DNA of 64,000 bases from Bacteroidota bacterium (GTDB lineage Bacteria; Bacteroidota; Bacteroidia; NS11-12g; UBA9320). Made by a program: the position numbers and the translations under genes. Shown here one piece after another: positions 26,012 through 34,743 of this stretch. How positions within the stretch are numbered: position 1 is the first letter of the stretch; every line of letters starts with the position of its first letter. The stretch lies in assembly GCA_002746305.1 (NCBI GenBank), contig NVWV01000003.1, positions 263,999-327,998 on the forward strand, read 5' to 3'. The notes below the pieces were generated by a model. The model had not been told where the DNA came from. It saw nothing but the letters and a program-made list of their open reading frames with translations, and did no database searches.

Positions 26012-26162
26012 AACACACCCCGCTTTTATTTCCAAATCCAAGATTTGGGTAAAACCTCCCCTCCGCTGGAGTGGAATTCTTTCTAGACCCGAACAAATCC
26101 CTTCTTGAGAGGGGCTTTGTTTGTTCAAATCTACGATTTGACTAAGAAACAAGGGGTGTGTT
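26012..26162. mobile_element. MITE-like element with 10-bp terminal inverted repeats
   Basis: AACACACCCC (26012-26021) and GGGGTGTGTT (26153-26162) are perfect inverted repeats bounding 151 bp. Inside are more short dyads: AAATC-CAA-GATTT, TCAAATC-TAC-GATTTGA, and a CCCTTCTTGAGAGGGG-like palindrome. It has no coding capacity. From memory, similar AACACACCCC repeats are frequent in Bacteroidota genomes and often accompany DUF559 genes, one of which lies 34 nt away. Confidence 0.65.
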
Positions 26163-26182
26163 CCTAATCTTCAGGACACACC

Positions 26183-27427
26183 TTACTTGACTATTTCCTC
26201 CAATAGCATGTCCAAGACACTTCGGTCATGAGGTTGAAGCAGATGTTTGATAGCGTTATAAGAGATGAATACGTTATGTTCTTCTATTCTCGGCTTTAAA
26301 AATCCAATCTTAGAAACCGAGTTCTCAAATTTTATCAAATAATCATTTTTAATCCTTTCAATAATCAAGGTATCCATCTGCCTAAATTCAAAGGACCAAG
26401 TCACAGACGATACAATTGTTACAATGTCATATGGATCATCATCTAATAGATCCTCCATTTCCAACTCAAACTCTTCTTGTAGTGTTTCCCGAATGTTGCG
26501 ATATCCTTTTTTAAGTGTTGAATCCTTAAAAAAATACTTGTCCTGAGGCAACTTCAATTCTAAGATTTGATTTCCCAAATCTTCAAATACTATTGCATTA
26601 TACTCTGAAATAATTGCAATCTCTTCCTGTGTTATCTCCTGTGTACTTCTTGAGTTAAAGCGTGTATCAAGGTTAGACGAACTGATTCCTTCAAGGTAAT
26701 TCTGACGTTTCAAGGATAAACCCGAAGGTAAAAAATCTCCTAAAGCAGCTCGCTGGAAACCTAGAGCTTCTAAAAATTGAACCTCTTCAATTGAGAGAAC
26801 CATCTCAAGTTCCTGTTGGTCTATCCAAAATATTGGATATGAACCAAGAAAAATACCTTCCACGGTTATATCGATCAGTAAACCAAACGCTTTGGGGCTG
26901 AATTGGATACTACTTCCCTCTACTCTCCTTTCGTAACTGATAATTAAACCTCTAATGTCCCTAGTAGAATCAAAATCGTATCGTAAATCTTTATACTTTT
27001 TGAGATGATATTTCAGTGTATCATCCAAGTTCCACTTATCTTCTCTTGATAGTATGGCTGAATCTACAGGGTCTAGCTTCCAATCACTACTCCAATTACT
27101 ATCATTCCAACTAGCAGACCATGAATCATTACTTGATTTGGAAGTGTCTCTATTCTTTCGCTCCAAGATATCTTGCCTTCGCTTTACCATCTCTAATGAA
27201 TCCTCACCCTGACATAGATTTCTAATGTCCACAATAGTCCTTACTTCTGCTAATTCGTTGCTTTTATATGGCGTTATCTCTCCATTCACGACACCATTCC
27301 AAAGCTTAAGTTTAATGTTTTCGACCTTCTCCGACAGTACTTTTTGACACTTTAGATAGTCAAATGATGTCTGAGCGAAACCATTAGAACAAGCAGCAAA
27401 CAATGTGAATAGTAAAAAAATCCTCAT
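26183..27427 (-). CDS. GldN-like secreted protein, divergent paralogue A
   Basis: A 414-residue exported protein (signal peptide MRIFLLFTLFAACSNGFAQ). GldN-like landmarks are KLWNGVVNGEITPYKSNEL (41-59), the stretch leading to FWIDQQELEMVL (200-211) and LGFQRAALGDF, and a second unit containing DDDPYDIVTIVSSVTWSFEF (329-348). The end LLQPHDRSVLDMLLEEIVK is shared with the next gene. A Ser/Trp/Asp-rich insert lies at about 94-118 (SSNDSWSASWNDSNWSSDW). GldN itself is a periplasmic ring component of T9SS. A role in that machine for this diverged form is only a guess. Confidence 0.7.
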   Translation of the reverse strand: MRIFLLFTLFAACSNGFAQTSFDYLKCQKVLSEKVENIKLKLWNGVVNGEITPYKSNELAEVRTIVDIRNLCQGEDSLEMVKRRQDILERKNRDTSKSSNDSWSASWNDSNWSSDWKLDPVDSAILSREDKWNLDDTLKYHLKKYKDLRYDFDSTRDIRGLIISYERRVEGSSIQFSPKAFGLLIDITVEGIFLGSYPIFWIDQQELEMVLSIEEVQFLEALGFQRAALGDFLPSGLSLKRQNYLEGISSSNLDTRFNSRSTQEITQEEIAIISEYNAIVFEDLGNQILELKLPQDKYFFKDSTLKKGYRNIRETLQEEFELEMEDLLDDDPYDIVTIVSSVTWSFEFRQMDTLIIERIKNDYLIKFENSVSKIGFLKPRIEEHNVFISYNAIKHLLQPHDRSVLDMLLEEIVK

Positions 27428-27456
27428 ACAGTTTTAATAACGACTAAGTCTATTAT

Positions 27457-28536
27457 CTATTTTGTAAGGTCCTCCATTAGCGTTTCTAGGATGATTCTGT
27501 CATGAGGTTGAAGCAGTTTCTTAGTCTCATCAAAAGAATAGTAAATATCTCTTCTACAAGAACTTAAATCATACTCCACCCCATTTAAAGAAGAACAATG
27601 TTTGCTTAGCCTAAAAAGCGAATTCCCTTTCTCCATTAATACTTCAACATTTTTAATGCTTTCAAGTTCAAAAGTGAGGTACACTACTCTTGCAATCAAA
27701 TCATAAGGGTCATCAGGATTATCTGGATTTGGAACCATGACATACGCGGAATCTCCTAATTGACTTTTAATGTTGGAATAGGCGTTAGTCAATTTTACAT
27801 CTTCATACAGCTCCATCTCTGTACTAACTATTTTTTCTGCTAAGGATACTGGCAATGAAGCCAAATGATGACCCATTATGGTATCTTGATAAGCACTAAA
27901 ATGAAGATAATGCTGACTATGCCACATATTGTAATAGGTAATTTCATTCCCCAATTTATTTGCATCTTTAAATGGATAATAAAAAGGATTTATAAAATCT
28001 CCAACAGAAGCTCTGATCAAAAATAAAGCTTCATAAAACTCATATTGATTACCCAATAGTTTTTTTAAATCTTCATTTTTTATATGATACATAGGATTAA
28101 TACCCAAATCTATCCCACTTGCAGTAACCGGTTGCCAAACCGAAGCTATTGAAACCAACTGAAAGTTAATACTACCAGAAGAAATGGTCTTTTTAAAATG
28201 AAGGTTAACTCCCTTAAACTGATTTGAAGAATCAAATCTGACTACCTCTATTTTTGGCACCAAATCATAAGGATCTTCCGGGTTATCGGGATTTGGAATC
28301 ATTTTAGTGAATTCCAGGCTAATTTGATTGTCTAACTCTTTTAAACCTAGCACTGATACCAATGAATCGTTCTTGTATGCCTTAATCTCACCTGAATGTA
28401 CTGCATTCCATATTTTTAAGTTCAAATCATAAATTTTCTCACGAACAAACTCAGTTGCTACATCAGAAGTCAATTGATTTTGACAAAATCCATTAAACGA
28501 TAGGAACAGAATAAACAATATTTTTAAAATTCTCAT
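27457..28536 (-). CDS. GldN-like secreted protein, divergent paralogue B
   Basis: A 359-residue exported protein (signal peptide MRILKILFILFLSFNGFCQ). The motif PNPDNPxDPYDL occurs twice, near residues 81 and 268, which suggests two fused GldN-like units. Compare PNPDNPDDVYDM in the true GldN at 38854. Other shared features are IWNAVHSGEIKAYKNDSL, SGIDLGINPMYHIKNEDLKKLL and the terminal LLQPHDRIILETLMEDLTK. It precedes paralogue A by 29 nt on the same strand, so they are probably cotranscribed. The ATG at 28536 is preferred to a TTG nine bases earlier. Confidence 0.72.
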   Translation of the reverse strand: MRILKILFILFLSFNGFCQNQLTSDVATEFVREKIYDLNLKIWNAVHSGEIKAYKNDSLVSVLGLKELDNQISLEFTKMIPNPDNPEDPYDLVPKIEVVRFDSSNQFKGVNLHFKKTISSGSINFQLVSIASVWQPVTASGIDLGINPMYHIKNEDLKKLLGNQYEFYEALFLIRASVGDFINPFYYPFKDANKLGNEITYYNMWHSQHYLHFSAYQDTIMGHHLASLPVSLAEKIVSTEMELYEDVKLTNAYSNIKSQLGDSAYVMVPNPDNPDDPYDLIARVVYLTFELESIKNVEVLMEKGNSLFRLSKHCSSLNGVEYDLSSCRRDIYYSFDETKKLLQPHDRIILETLMEDLTK

Positions 28537-28638
28537 ACGGTTCAAATCTACACAAAGAAAAGTGAGAATAGACGCTTGATTTTTATCTATTTTCTGATAC
28601 AGACATTGAATTACAGGGCTATCCTTTCTTACCGTATC

Positions 28639-28682
28639 GTACGATGATTTTGTCGTACGATGATTTTATCGTGCGTTTGAGG
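28639..28682 (-). pseudogene. Possible second fossil of a GldN-like 3' end with 16-nt tandem repeat
   Basis: A 16-nt unit is repeated in tandem with one change (28639-28654 and 28655-28670). Minus-strand translation over 28659-28682 gives PQTHDKII, close to the QPHDRII of the GldN-like paralogue beside it. At the DNA level 20 of 27 aligned positions match. The frame does not stay open. It may be a decayed paralogue end, or simply a short repeat. Confidence 0.35.
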
Positions 28683-28777
28683 CAAGGAAACACAAATACC
28701 TTTTCTGACATTAAATATATGACCATCAACTAGTCACTCCTCACAATATACTCTTCACTTTCCAACTCCTGTCGGAA

Positions 28778-30559
28778 TTAAAAACAATACCCGTTCTCAG
28801 CAATCAGCTTGGCTGCTACCTGCTTACGCAGGTCAATGGTATTGATTATGGGATATTTTGTAAATCGTTTTACACCCATGTGCATCATCACCAACATATC
28901 ATCTGTAGCAAAACCTGCTAGAGCGTGTTTACCTGCGATATAGCAACGCTCCATCGCATCATTTACAAAGCACTTGGTCATGGCTATCTGAAGTTTACAT
29001 GCTTCTTCTCCACGCTGTGAAATCAGTTTTTCCGTACGTAGAACCGTACTTTCTGCTGTGAATACATCAATGGCCATATCCGCCAGATTCATCAAGATTT
29101 CCTGTTGCTTCTCTAGCTCCATCATGTACTTCTGTGCCGCCGCTCCTGCTGCCATAAGAATAGCTTTCTTGCTCTGACGTACTGCTTTCTTCTCTTCGTA
29201 CAAAGCAGAACCATCACCCTCATCACCAAAGTCTGGAATCTCCATCAATTCTTCCTGAATCTTCATTGCAGGACCCATTAAATCAAGTTCGCCTTTCAAT
29301 GCTTTCTTCATCATCTGACCTACTGCAAGCATCCGATTAATCTCGTTGGTTCCCTCAAAAATTCTATTGATTCGAGCGTCTCGATACATACTCGCTACAG
29401 GAAATTCTTCTGAATATCCAGTACCTCCAAAAATCTGTACCGCCTCATCTACCACATAATCCAACGTTTCTGAACCCAACACTTTTAGAATAGCACACTC
29501 TATGTTGTACTCCTCGGCTGCTATTAACTTGCCTTCTACTTTAGTCTTCCCTTCTTCTACGAGCTCTGCTATTTTATCTTGAATTAGGTCTGATACTCGG
29601 TATGTAGCACTATCCGTAGCATATGTTCTTATCGCCATTTCAGCTATTTTATGCTGGATTGCACCGAAACTACTGATAGGAACCCCAAACTGATACCTTT
29701 CATTGGCATAGTTTACGGCAACATCTATGCTTCGCTTACTGCCACCCATTACCATAGCACATAGCTTGTAACGACCTATGTTCAATACATTAAATGCTAT
29801 TTTATGCCCTTTTCCTATCTCACCCAATAGGTTACCTTTTGGAATCCGTACATCATCAAAAAACACCTGACGTGTACTACTTCCTTTGATCCCCAGTTTT
29901 ACTTCTTCTTCTCCAAGGCTCAATCCCGGAGTTCCTTTTTCTACAATAAAACCTGTAAACTTATCTCCGTCTACCTGAGCAAACACAGTAAATACATCCG
30001 CAAACCCTGCGTTTGTAATCCACATCTTACCTCCATTAATCACCCACTCATCTCCATCTAAAACAGCTTTTGTTTTTGCTGCAAGAGCATCACTTCCACT
30101 ATCAGGTTCTGTGAGACAATAAGCTGCTTTTAAGCTACCATCACCCAATCCCGGTAAGTATTTTTTCTTCTGCTCTGGTGTACCATAATACAAGATCGGC
30201 AATGTGCCTATTCCCATGTGTGCTGCAAGTGCTACACTAAAACTTTGGCTTTTTCCCAACTCCTCACTAAGTACAGTTTCCGTATTGAAATCTACTGACA
30301 TACCTCCATATTCCTCTGGAAGTGAAGCCGCTAAAAGACCGAGTGAAGCAGCTTTCTCCATCAGCTGTGGAATAAGATCTGGATTCTCTTTTTGCTTGTC
30401 AATAGCTCTACGCAAGGGATGTACCTCTTTCTCTAAAAAATCACGAGTCATCTCCCGAAACATCTTTTGCTCCTCGTTTATCTCTTCTGGGATAAATGTA
30501 CTCTGTGCGTCTTGCTCCTTGATTAAAAATTCGCCTCCTTTTAAATTGTTCTTACTCAT
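28778..30559 (-). CDS. fadE: Acyl-CoA dehydrogenase, FadE/YusJ-like
   Basis: A 593-residue flavoprotein that introduces the 2,3-double bond in acyl-CoA during beta-oxidation. Family marks are AYCLTEPDSGSDALAAKT, GGKMWITNAGFADVFTVFA, FDDVRIPKGNLLG, the ISSFGAIQHKIAEMA helix, and EAVQIFGGTGYSEEFPV with the catalytic region followed by YRDARINRIFEGTNEI. About 200 extra C-terminal residues beyond the usual 380 match the long Bacillus YusJ type. It closes the fadN-fadA-fadE order, separated from fadA by an inserted four-helix-bundle gene. The electron acceptor is presumably ETF, encoded elsewhere. Confidence 0.93.
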   Translation of the reverse strand: MSKNNLKGGEFLIKEQDAQSTFIPEEINEEQKMFREMTRDFLEKEVHPLRRAIDKQKENPDLIPQLMEKAASLGLLAASLPEEYGGMSVDFNTETVLSEELGKSQSFSVALAAHMGIGTLPILYYGTPEQKKKYLPGLGDGSLKAAYCLTEPDSGSDALAAKTKAVLDGDEWVINGGKMWITNAGFADVFTVFAQVDGDKFTGFIVEKGTPGLSLGEEEVKLGIKGSSTRQVFFDDVRIPKGNLLGEIGKGHKIAFNVLNIGRYKLCAMVMGGSKRSIDVAVNYANERYQFGVPISSFGAIQHKIAEMAIRTYATDSATYRVSDLIQDKIAELVEEGKTKVEGKLIAAEEYNIECAILKVLGSETLDYVVDEAVQIFGGTGYSEEFPVASMYRDARINRIFEGTNEINRMLAVGQMMKKALKGELDLMGPAMKIQEELMEIPDFGDEGDGSALYEEKKAVRQSKKAILMAAGAAAQKYMMELEKQQEILMNLADMAIDVFTAESTVLRTEKLISQRGEEACKLQIAMTKCFVNDAMERCYIAGKHALAGFATDDMLVMMHMGVKRFTKYPIINTIDLRKQVAAKLIAENGYCF

Positions 30560-30574
30560 ATCTTTTTCATTTAA

Positions 30575-31030
30575 GAAGTCAGTTTGCAGAGGTCAGATAT
30601 CAGACACTTTGCAATTCAACTTCATTGTTGTTTTATACTATTTGCTAATCCATTTAGCATTCGTTGCACTTCGTTTATTTGTTCTTCCAGTTGCTTAAAA
30701 TTCTCATCGTTTAAATGACCTAAGTCTAATGAGGCTATCAAGAGACTTTCAATCTCCAAAGCTGAGCCATAGGACATTGTTATAAAATGGCCAAAGTCCT
30801 TTGCTGTTTTTCGACCAGATCCTTCTGCTAAGTTGGCCATTACAGAAATAGAAGCTCGCCTCAATTGACTTATTAGTCCAAACCTTTCATCATCTGGAAA
30901 AGCTTTGGTGATTTGATAAATTTCTTTATTCAAAACCCTAGCTTTTTGCCAAACTTGTAAGTTTTTGAAATTATGCTTCTTCATCTTCTTGCTACTTCCA
31001 ACTGTCTTCTGACCTCTGCAAACTGACTTC
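30575..31030. mobile_element. 456-bp cassette with perfect 22-bp inverted repeats around a four-helix-bundle gene
   Basis: The 22 bases at 30575-30596 are the exact reverse complement of 31009-31030. They flank a single gene (30622-30984) and lie close to the ends of fadE and fadA. Such an arrangement is what a small mobile or hitchhiking cassette would leave. No transposase is present and I could not identify a target-site duplication. Confidence 0.65.
30622..30984 (-). CDS. Four-helix-bundle protein (23S rRNA IVP-like), within inverted repeats
   Basis: A 120-residue helical protein of the TIGR02436-type four-helix-bundle family, known from 23S rRNA intervening sequences and as stand-alone genes. 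Characteristic stretches are NFKNLQVWQKARVLNKEIYQ, ERFGLISQLRRASISVMANLAEGSGR and FITMSYGSALEIESLLI. The ATG at 30984 matches the family's usual start; a longer reading into the fadA side is an artefact. It is homologous to 34736-35095 but not closely. Function is not established. Its 22-bp flanking repeats suggest an insertion into the operon. Confidence 0.88.
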   Translation of the reverse strand: MKKHNFKNLQVWQKARVLNKEIYQITKAFPDDERFGLISQLRRASISVMANLAEGSGRKTAKDFGHFITMSYGSALEIESLLIASLDLGHLNDENFKQLEEQINEVQRMLNGLANSIKQQ

Positions 31031-32212
31031 CTATAATCTCTCCAACACTGCAGCAATCCCTTGCCCACCACCTATACAGGCAGTTACCATTCCGTATTTC
31101 TGGTCTCTTAGTTTCATTTCTTCTAAAATCTGAACCGTAAGTTTGGCTCCTGTACAACCCAATGGATGACCTAAACTAATAGCTCCACCGTTTACGTTTA
31201 CAATATCCGGATTGATTTCTAACCCTCTTAATACGGCTAAACTTTGTGAAGCAAAAGCCTCATTTAACTCTATTTGGTCAATATCATTCAACGACAAACC
31301 TGCTTTGGCCAATGCCTTTGGAATGGCTTCCATAGGACCAATACCCATGAAACGTGGATGCACTCCTACAGATACAGAACTTACCAATCTAGCCTTAGGC
31401 GTAAGACCCAAATCCTTCACCATTTTCTCACTCATTACCAATACAAAACTGGCACCATCACTGGTCTGAGAACTGTTTCCTGCCGTTACCGTTCCTCCAT
31501 TTTTAAAAGCCGGTCTTAATCTGGCTAACGCTTCAAGACTTGTATCTGCACGTGGCCCTTCATCGGTGTCTACGGTATATTTTCGAGTTACTCGTTTGTT
31601 AGTAGCGGCATCAAAATCTACTTGCTCTACCTCAAATGGGACAATTTGACTTTTGAACTTCCCTTCTTTTATAGCTTTTAAAGCTTTCTGATGAGAACCC
31701 AATGCAAATGCATCTTGATCTTCTCTATTTATATCATACTTCACAGAAACTTCTTCGGCTGTTAATCCCATTCCAAGGAAGTAATCTCCATGATCTTTAG
31801 CAATCGTGTAGTTTGGTACAGTCTTATACCCAACGGTAGGCACTAAACTCATGCTCTCCGTTCCACCTGCTATTATGCAATCTGCCAAACCTGCCTTTAT
31901 CTTAGCTACTGCCATGGTAATAGTCTCAATACCACTTCCACAATATCTATTTACCGTGACTCCAGGTACTTCCATGGGCAGTTTACTTCGCATTCCAACC
32001 CATCTTGCCATTTGCAAGCCTTGTTCTGCTTCTGGCACTGCATTCCCTACGATTAAATCTTCCACAACACTCGGATCAAAACCCGGTGTGTTATCGATCA
32101 AATAATCAATTACTGCAGCTCCTAAATCCACTGGACTAGTAAATCTAAGTCCTCCCCTTCCCGCTTTTCCAACCGCAGTTCTGTATCCGTTTACTATGTA
32201 TGCTTCTGGCAT
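31031..32212 (-). CDS. fadA: Acetyl-CoA C-acyltransferase (3-ketoacyl-CoA thiolase)
   Basis: A 393-residue thiolase that cleaves 3-ketoacyl-CoA with CoA in the last step of beta-oxidation. The nucleophilic cysteine is C91 in VNRYCGSGIETI. The acid/base residues are H349 in LGHPLGCTGAK and C379 in TACIGGGQG. The length is standard. It lies between fadN and fadE on one strand. One inverted-repeat arm of the inserted cassette ends exactly one base outside its stop codon. Confidence 0.95.
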   Translation of the reverse strand: MPEAYIVNGYRTAVGKAGRGGLRFTSPVDLGAAVIDYLIDNTPGFDPSVVEDLIVGNAVPEAEQGLQMARWVGMRSKLPMEVPGVTVNRYCGSGIETITMAVAKIKAGLADCIIAGGTESMSLVPTVGYKTVPNYTIAKDHGDYFLGMGLTAEEVSVKYDINREDQDAFALGSHQKALKAIKEGKFKSQIVPFEVEQVDFDAATNKRVTRKYTVDTDEGPRADTSLEALARLRPAFKNGGTVTAGNSSQTSDGASFVLVMSEKMVKDLGLTPKARLVSSVSVGVHPRFMGIGPMEAIPKALAKAGLSLNDIDQIELNEAFASQSLAVLRGLEINPDIVNVNGGAISLGHPLGCTGAKLTVQILEEMKLRDQKYGMVTACIGGGQGIAAVLERL

Positions 32213-32218
32213 AATGTT

Positions 32219-32239
32219 TAATTGTTAATTGTTAATGTT
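32219..32239. repeat. Short 7-nt tandem repeat before fadA
   Basis: Two exact copies of TAATTGT and one variant TAATGTT stand 6 nt before the fadA start. The unit differs from the TAATGGT array at 6738 by one base, so both may come from the same kind of slippage-prone sequence. Confidence 0.6.
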
Positions 32240-32304
32240 TCTTTATTCCTCCGCTCAATGTGACTCATCTCAATACTCATATCTAAAAATCTCTCGTCTC
32301 ACCT

Positions 32305-34743
32305 CTAGTTCCTCAACGGTTTCCCAGTCTTTAAAATATGTTGTATTCTTTCCAATGTCTTTCTCTCACCAAGTAAGCTTAAAAATGCTTCTCGTTCTAA
32401 GTTCAGAAGATATTGTTCCGTCACTTTAGTAGGCTGTGTTAAATCTCCTCCTGCCATAACAAATGCTAACTTTCTTCCGATTAACATATCATGCTCGCTT
32501 GCATATGCACTTATTCCAAAAGCTTCTACGCCAGAATACAATGCTCCAAGAGCTGTTCTTCCAAGTACTAAAATATCATCTCGTTGTGGTTTTTGAACGT
32601 AGCCATTATGGTCTAGTTCAAGCACTTTTCGTTTTGCTTCTGTAATAACACGAGCTCCATTTACGACTACCTCATCCTTGTCATGATGCATTACGCCTAT
32701 TTCGAAAGCCTCGTGACCAGATGTAGCCACTTTTGCGGTAGCTATGGTCTGAAAACGCTCTATTAAAGTAGGTAACTGAGGATCTCCTGCATAAAAACTA
32801 TCGCTTGTACGGAGCACAAACTCTTTGGTTCCTCCACCTCCAGGAATAAGTCCTGCTCCCGCTTCTACCAATCCTATATAAGTCTCAGCTGAGGCTACTG
32901 CAGCATCTGAATGCAAAGTCATTTCACAACCTCCACCCAACGTCAATCCGTGTGGTGCCATGACTACAGGTATACTCGAATATCTCAAACGCATTACCGT
33001 TTTCTGGAAGTACTTGATTGCCATGTTCAGCTCATCAAATTCTTGCTCTATGGCCAGCATCAACATCATTGCCAAGTTGGCTCCTGCAGAAAAGTTTGGA
33101 GCATCGTTTCCAATGACCAATCCTTTCCATCCTTGTGTTTCCGCAATGTCTATAGATTTATTGATAGCGGCTAAAGTCCCACTGCCAATCGCATTCATTT
33201 TAGAATGAAACTCTAAACAAAGAACACCGTCACCTATATCATGAAGTGTAGCTTCTTTGTTACTATACACAGGCTCTGGGCTTCTAAAGTTATCTAATAC
33301 AATGAATGCTTCTGTACCCGGAATTACTTCGTATTCGCCTTTAGTTATATTGTAAAACTTGCGTTTCCCTCCTTCTGATTTATAGAATGACGAATTTCCT
33401 TTTGCTTTGAAATCTGTGATCCACTGCGGAACAGTGTAACCTGCTTTTTCAATATTGCTGAGAATTTTATCAAAGCCTATAAGATCCCATGTCTCAAATG
33501 GGCCAACATCCCATCCAAAACCAGCTCTTAATGCATCATCTATTTGATACAACTCATCTGCTATCTCCGGAATTCTGTTGGACGAATACGCCAAAATAGC
33601 TGTTGTTACATCTTGATAAAAATCAGCAGCGGCGTCCCCTCCATCGTACAATATTCCCAGCTTACTTTTCAAGCGATTTGCCTTTCTAGCCTTGCCTATA
33701 CTGTCAAATCTTGGTTTGTCTTTTGGCTTGTATTCCAAAGAGTCTAGATCCAAAGCTTCTATTACTCGATTGCCTTCTGCATCTTTTGATTTCTTATAGA
33801 AACCTTGTTTGGTTTTGTCTCCTAACCAGTTCTTTTCCAACATGGTTTCTAAGAAAGCAGGAATGGCAAACCAATCCTTCATTTCATCCTTCGGGCAGTT
33901 TCGACCTACTCCGTTGGCTACTTTCACCAAAGTATCGAGACCGACTAGGTCGGAAGTTCTGAATGTTGCTGATTTTGGTCTTCCGGATATTGGGCCAGTA
34001 ATGGAATCCACGGCTTCTATACTCAAACCATGCTTTTGCATCATTTTGAATATTGCCATGATGCTAAAAACTCCAATTCTATTTGCAATAAATGCTGGTG
34101 TATCTTTTGCTTTTACAGTTGTTTTTCCGAGGAAAAGATCTCCATAATGCAAGAAGAAATCAACTACCTCAGGCGATGTCTTAGTCGATGGGATTATCTC
34201 CAATAATTTTAAATATCGAGGAGGATTAAAGAAATGAGTACCGCAGAAATGTGCTGTAAAATCATCACTTCTACCTTCCAACATCATTTCTATTGGGATT
34301 CCTGATGTATTGGATGTGATTAAACTTCCTGGCTTACGATGCTTTTCTACTTTATCAAAAAGCGATTTCTTAATATCCAGTCTTTCTATGACAACTTCAA
34401 TGACCCAATCACAATCTTTTATTCGATGTAAGTCATCATCCAGATTCCCAGTCTTTATTCGATTGGCGAAGGTCTTACTGTAGATTGGACTTGGATTACT
34501 TTTCAAAGCTGCCTTAAGTGCATTCTGGGCTACTTTGGCATCTACATCTTGCTCGCTTTCTTTCGATGACGGAAAATTTTTAAGGTCCAGTAACAGAACA
34601 TCCAAACCTATATTGGCAAAATGACAAGCTATTCGGCTGCCCATTACTCCAGATCCTAAGACCGCTACTTTTTTTATCTTACGATAGTTGACTTCCGACA
34701 TTTGAGGGTCGACCTTTTTCATTCCATTATTTATATCAGTCAT
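32305..34743 (-). CDS. fadN: 3-Hydroxyacyl-CoA dehydrogenase / enoyl-CoA hydratase, FadN type
   Basis: An 812-residue bifunctional enzyme that hydrates enoyl-CoA and oxidises 3-hydroxyacyl-CoA. The NAD-binding Rossmann motif VAVLGSGVMGSRIA is at the N-terminus (about 26-39). HCDH C-terminal domains follow (SPEPVYSNKE marks their end near 490). The crotonase domain is C-terminal, with NFSAGANLAMML and APHGLTLGGGCEMTLHSD forming the oxyanion hole. This order is the reverse of E. coli FadB and equals Bacillus FadN. The start overlaps the upstream four-helix-bundle gene by 8 nt, so translation is coupled. Confidence 0.95.
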   Translation of the reverse strand: MTDINNGMKKVDPQMSEVNYRKIKKVAVLGSGVMGSRIACHFANIGLDVLLLDLKNFPSSKESEQDVDAKVAQNALKAALKSNPSPIYSKTFANRIKTGNLDDDLHRIKDCDWVIEVVIERLDIKKSLFDKVEKHRKPGSLITSNTSGIPIEMMLEGRSDDFTAHFCGTHFFNPPRYLKLLEIIPSTKTSPEVVDFFLHYGDLFLGKTTVKAKDTPAFIANRIGVFSIMAIFKMMQKHGLSIEAVDSITGPISGRPKSATFRTSDLVGLDTLVKVANGVGRNCPKDEMKDWFAIPAFLETMLEKNWLGDKTKQGFYKKSKDAEGNRVIEALDLDSLEYKPKDKPRFDSIGKARKANRLKSKLGILYDGGDAAADFYQDVTTAILAYSSNRIPEIADELYQIDDALRAGFGWDVGPFETWDLIGFDKILSNIEKAGYTVPQWITDFKAKGNSSFYKSEGGKRKFYNITKGEYEVIPGTEAFIVLDNFRSPEPVYSNKEATLHDIGDGVLCLEFHSKMNAIGSGTLAAINKSIDIAETQGWKGLVIGNDAPNFSAGANLAMMLMLAIEQEFDELNMAIKYFQKTVMRLRYSSIPVVMAPHGLTLGGGCEMTLHSDAAVASAETYIGLVEAGAGLIPGGGGTKEFVLRTSDSFYAGDPQLPTLIERFQTIATAKVATSGHEAFEIGVMHHDKDEVVVNGARVITEAKRKVLELDHNGYVQKPQRDDILVLGRTALGALYSGVEAFGISAYASEHDMLIGRKLAFVMAGGDLTQPTKVTEQYLLNLEREAFLSLLGERKTLERIQHILKTGKPLRN

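Noticed and set aside
30985..31071. N-terminal extension of the four-helix-bundle gene into the fadA 3' end
   Set aside because: The added residues cross the inverted repeat and do not fit the family's conserved start. The ATG at 30984 does.
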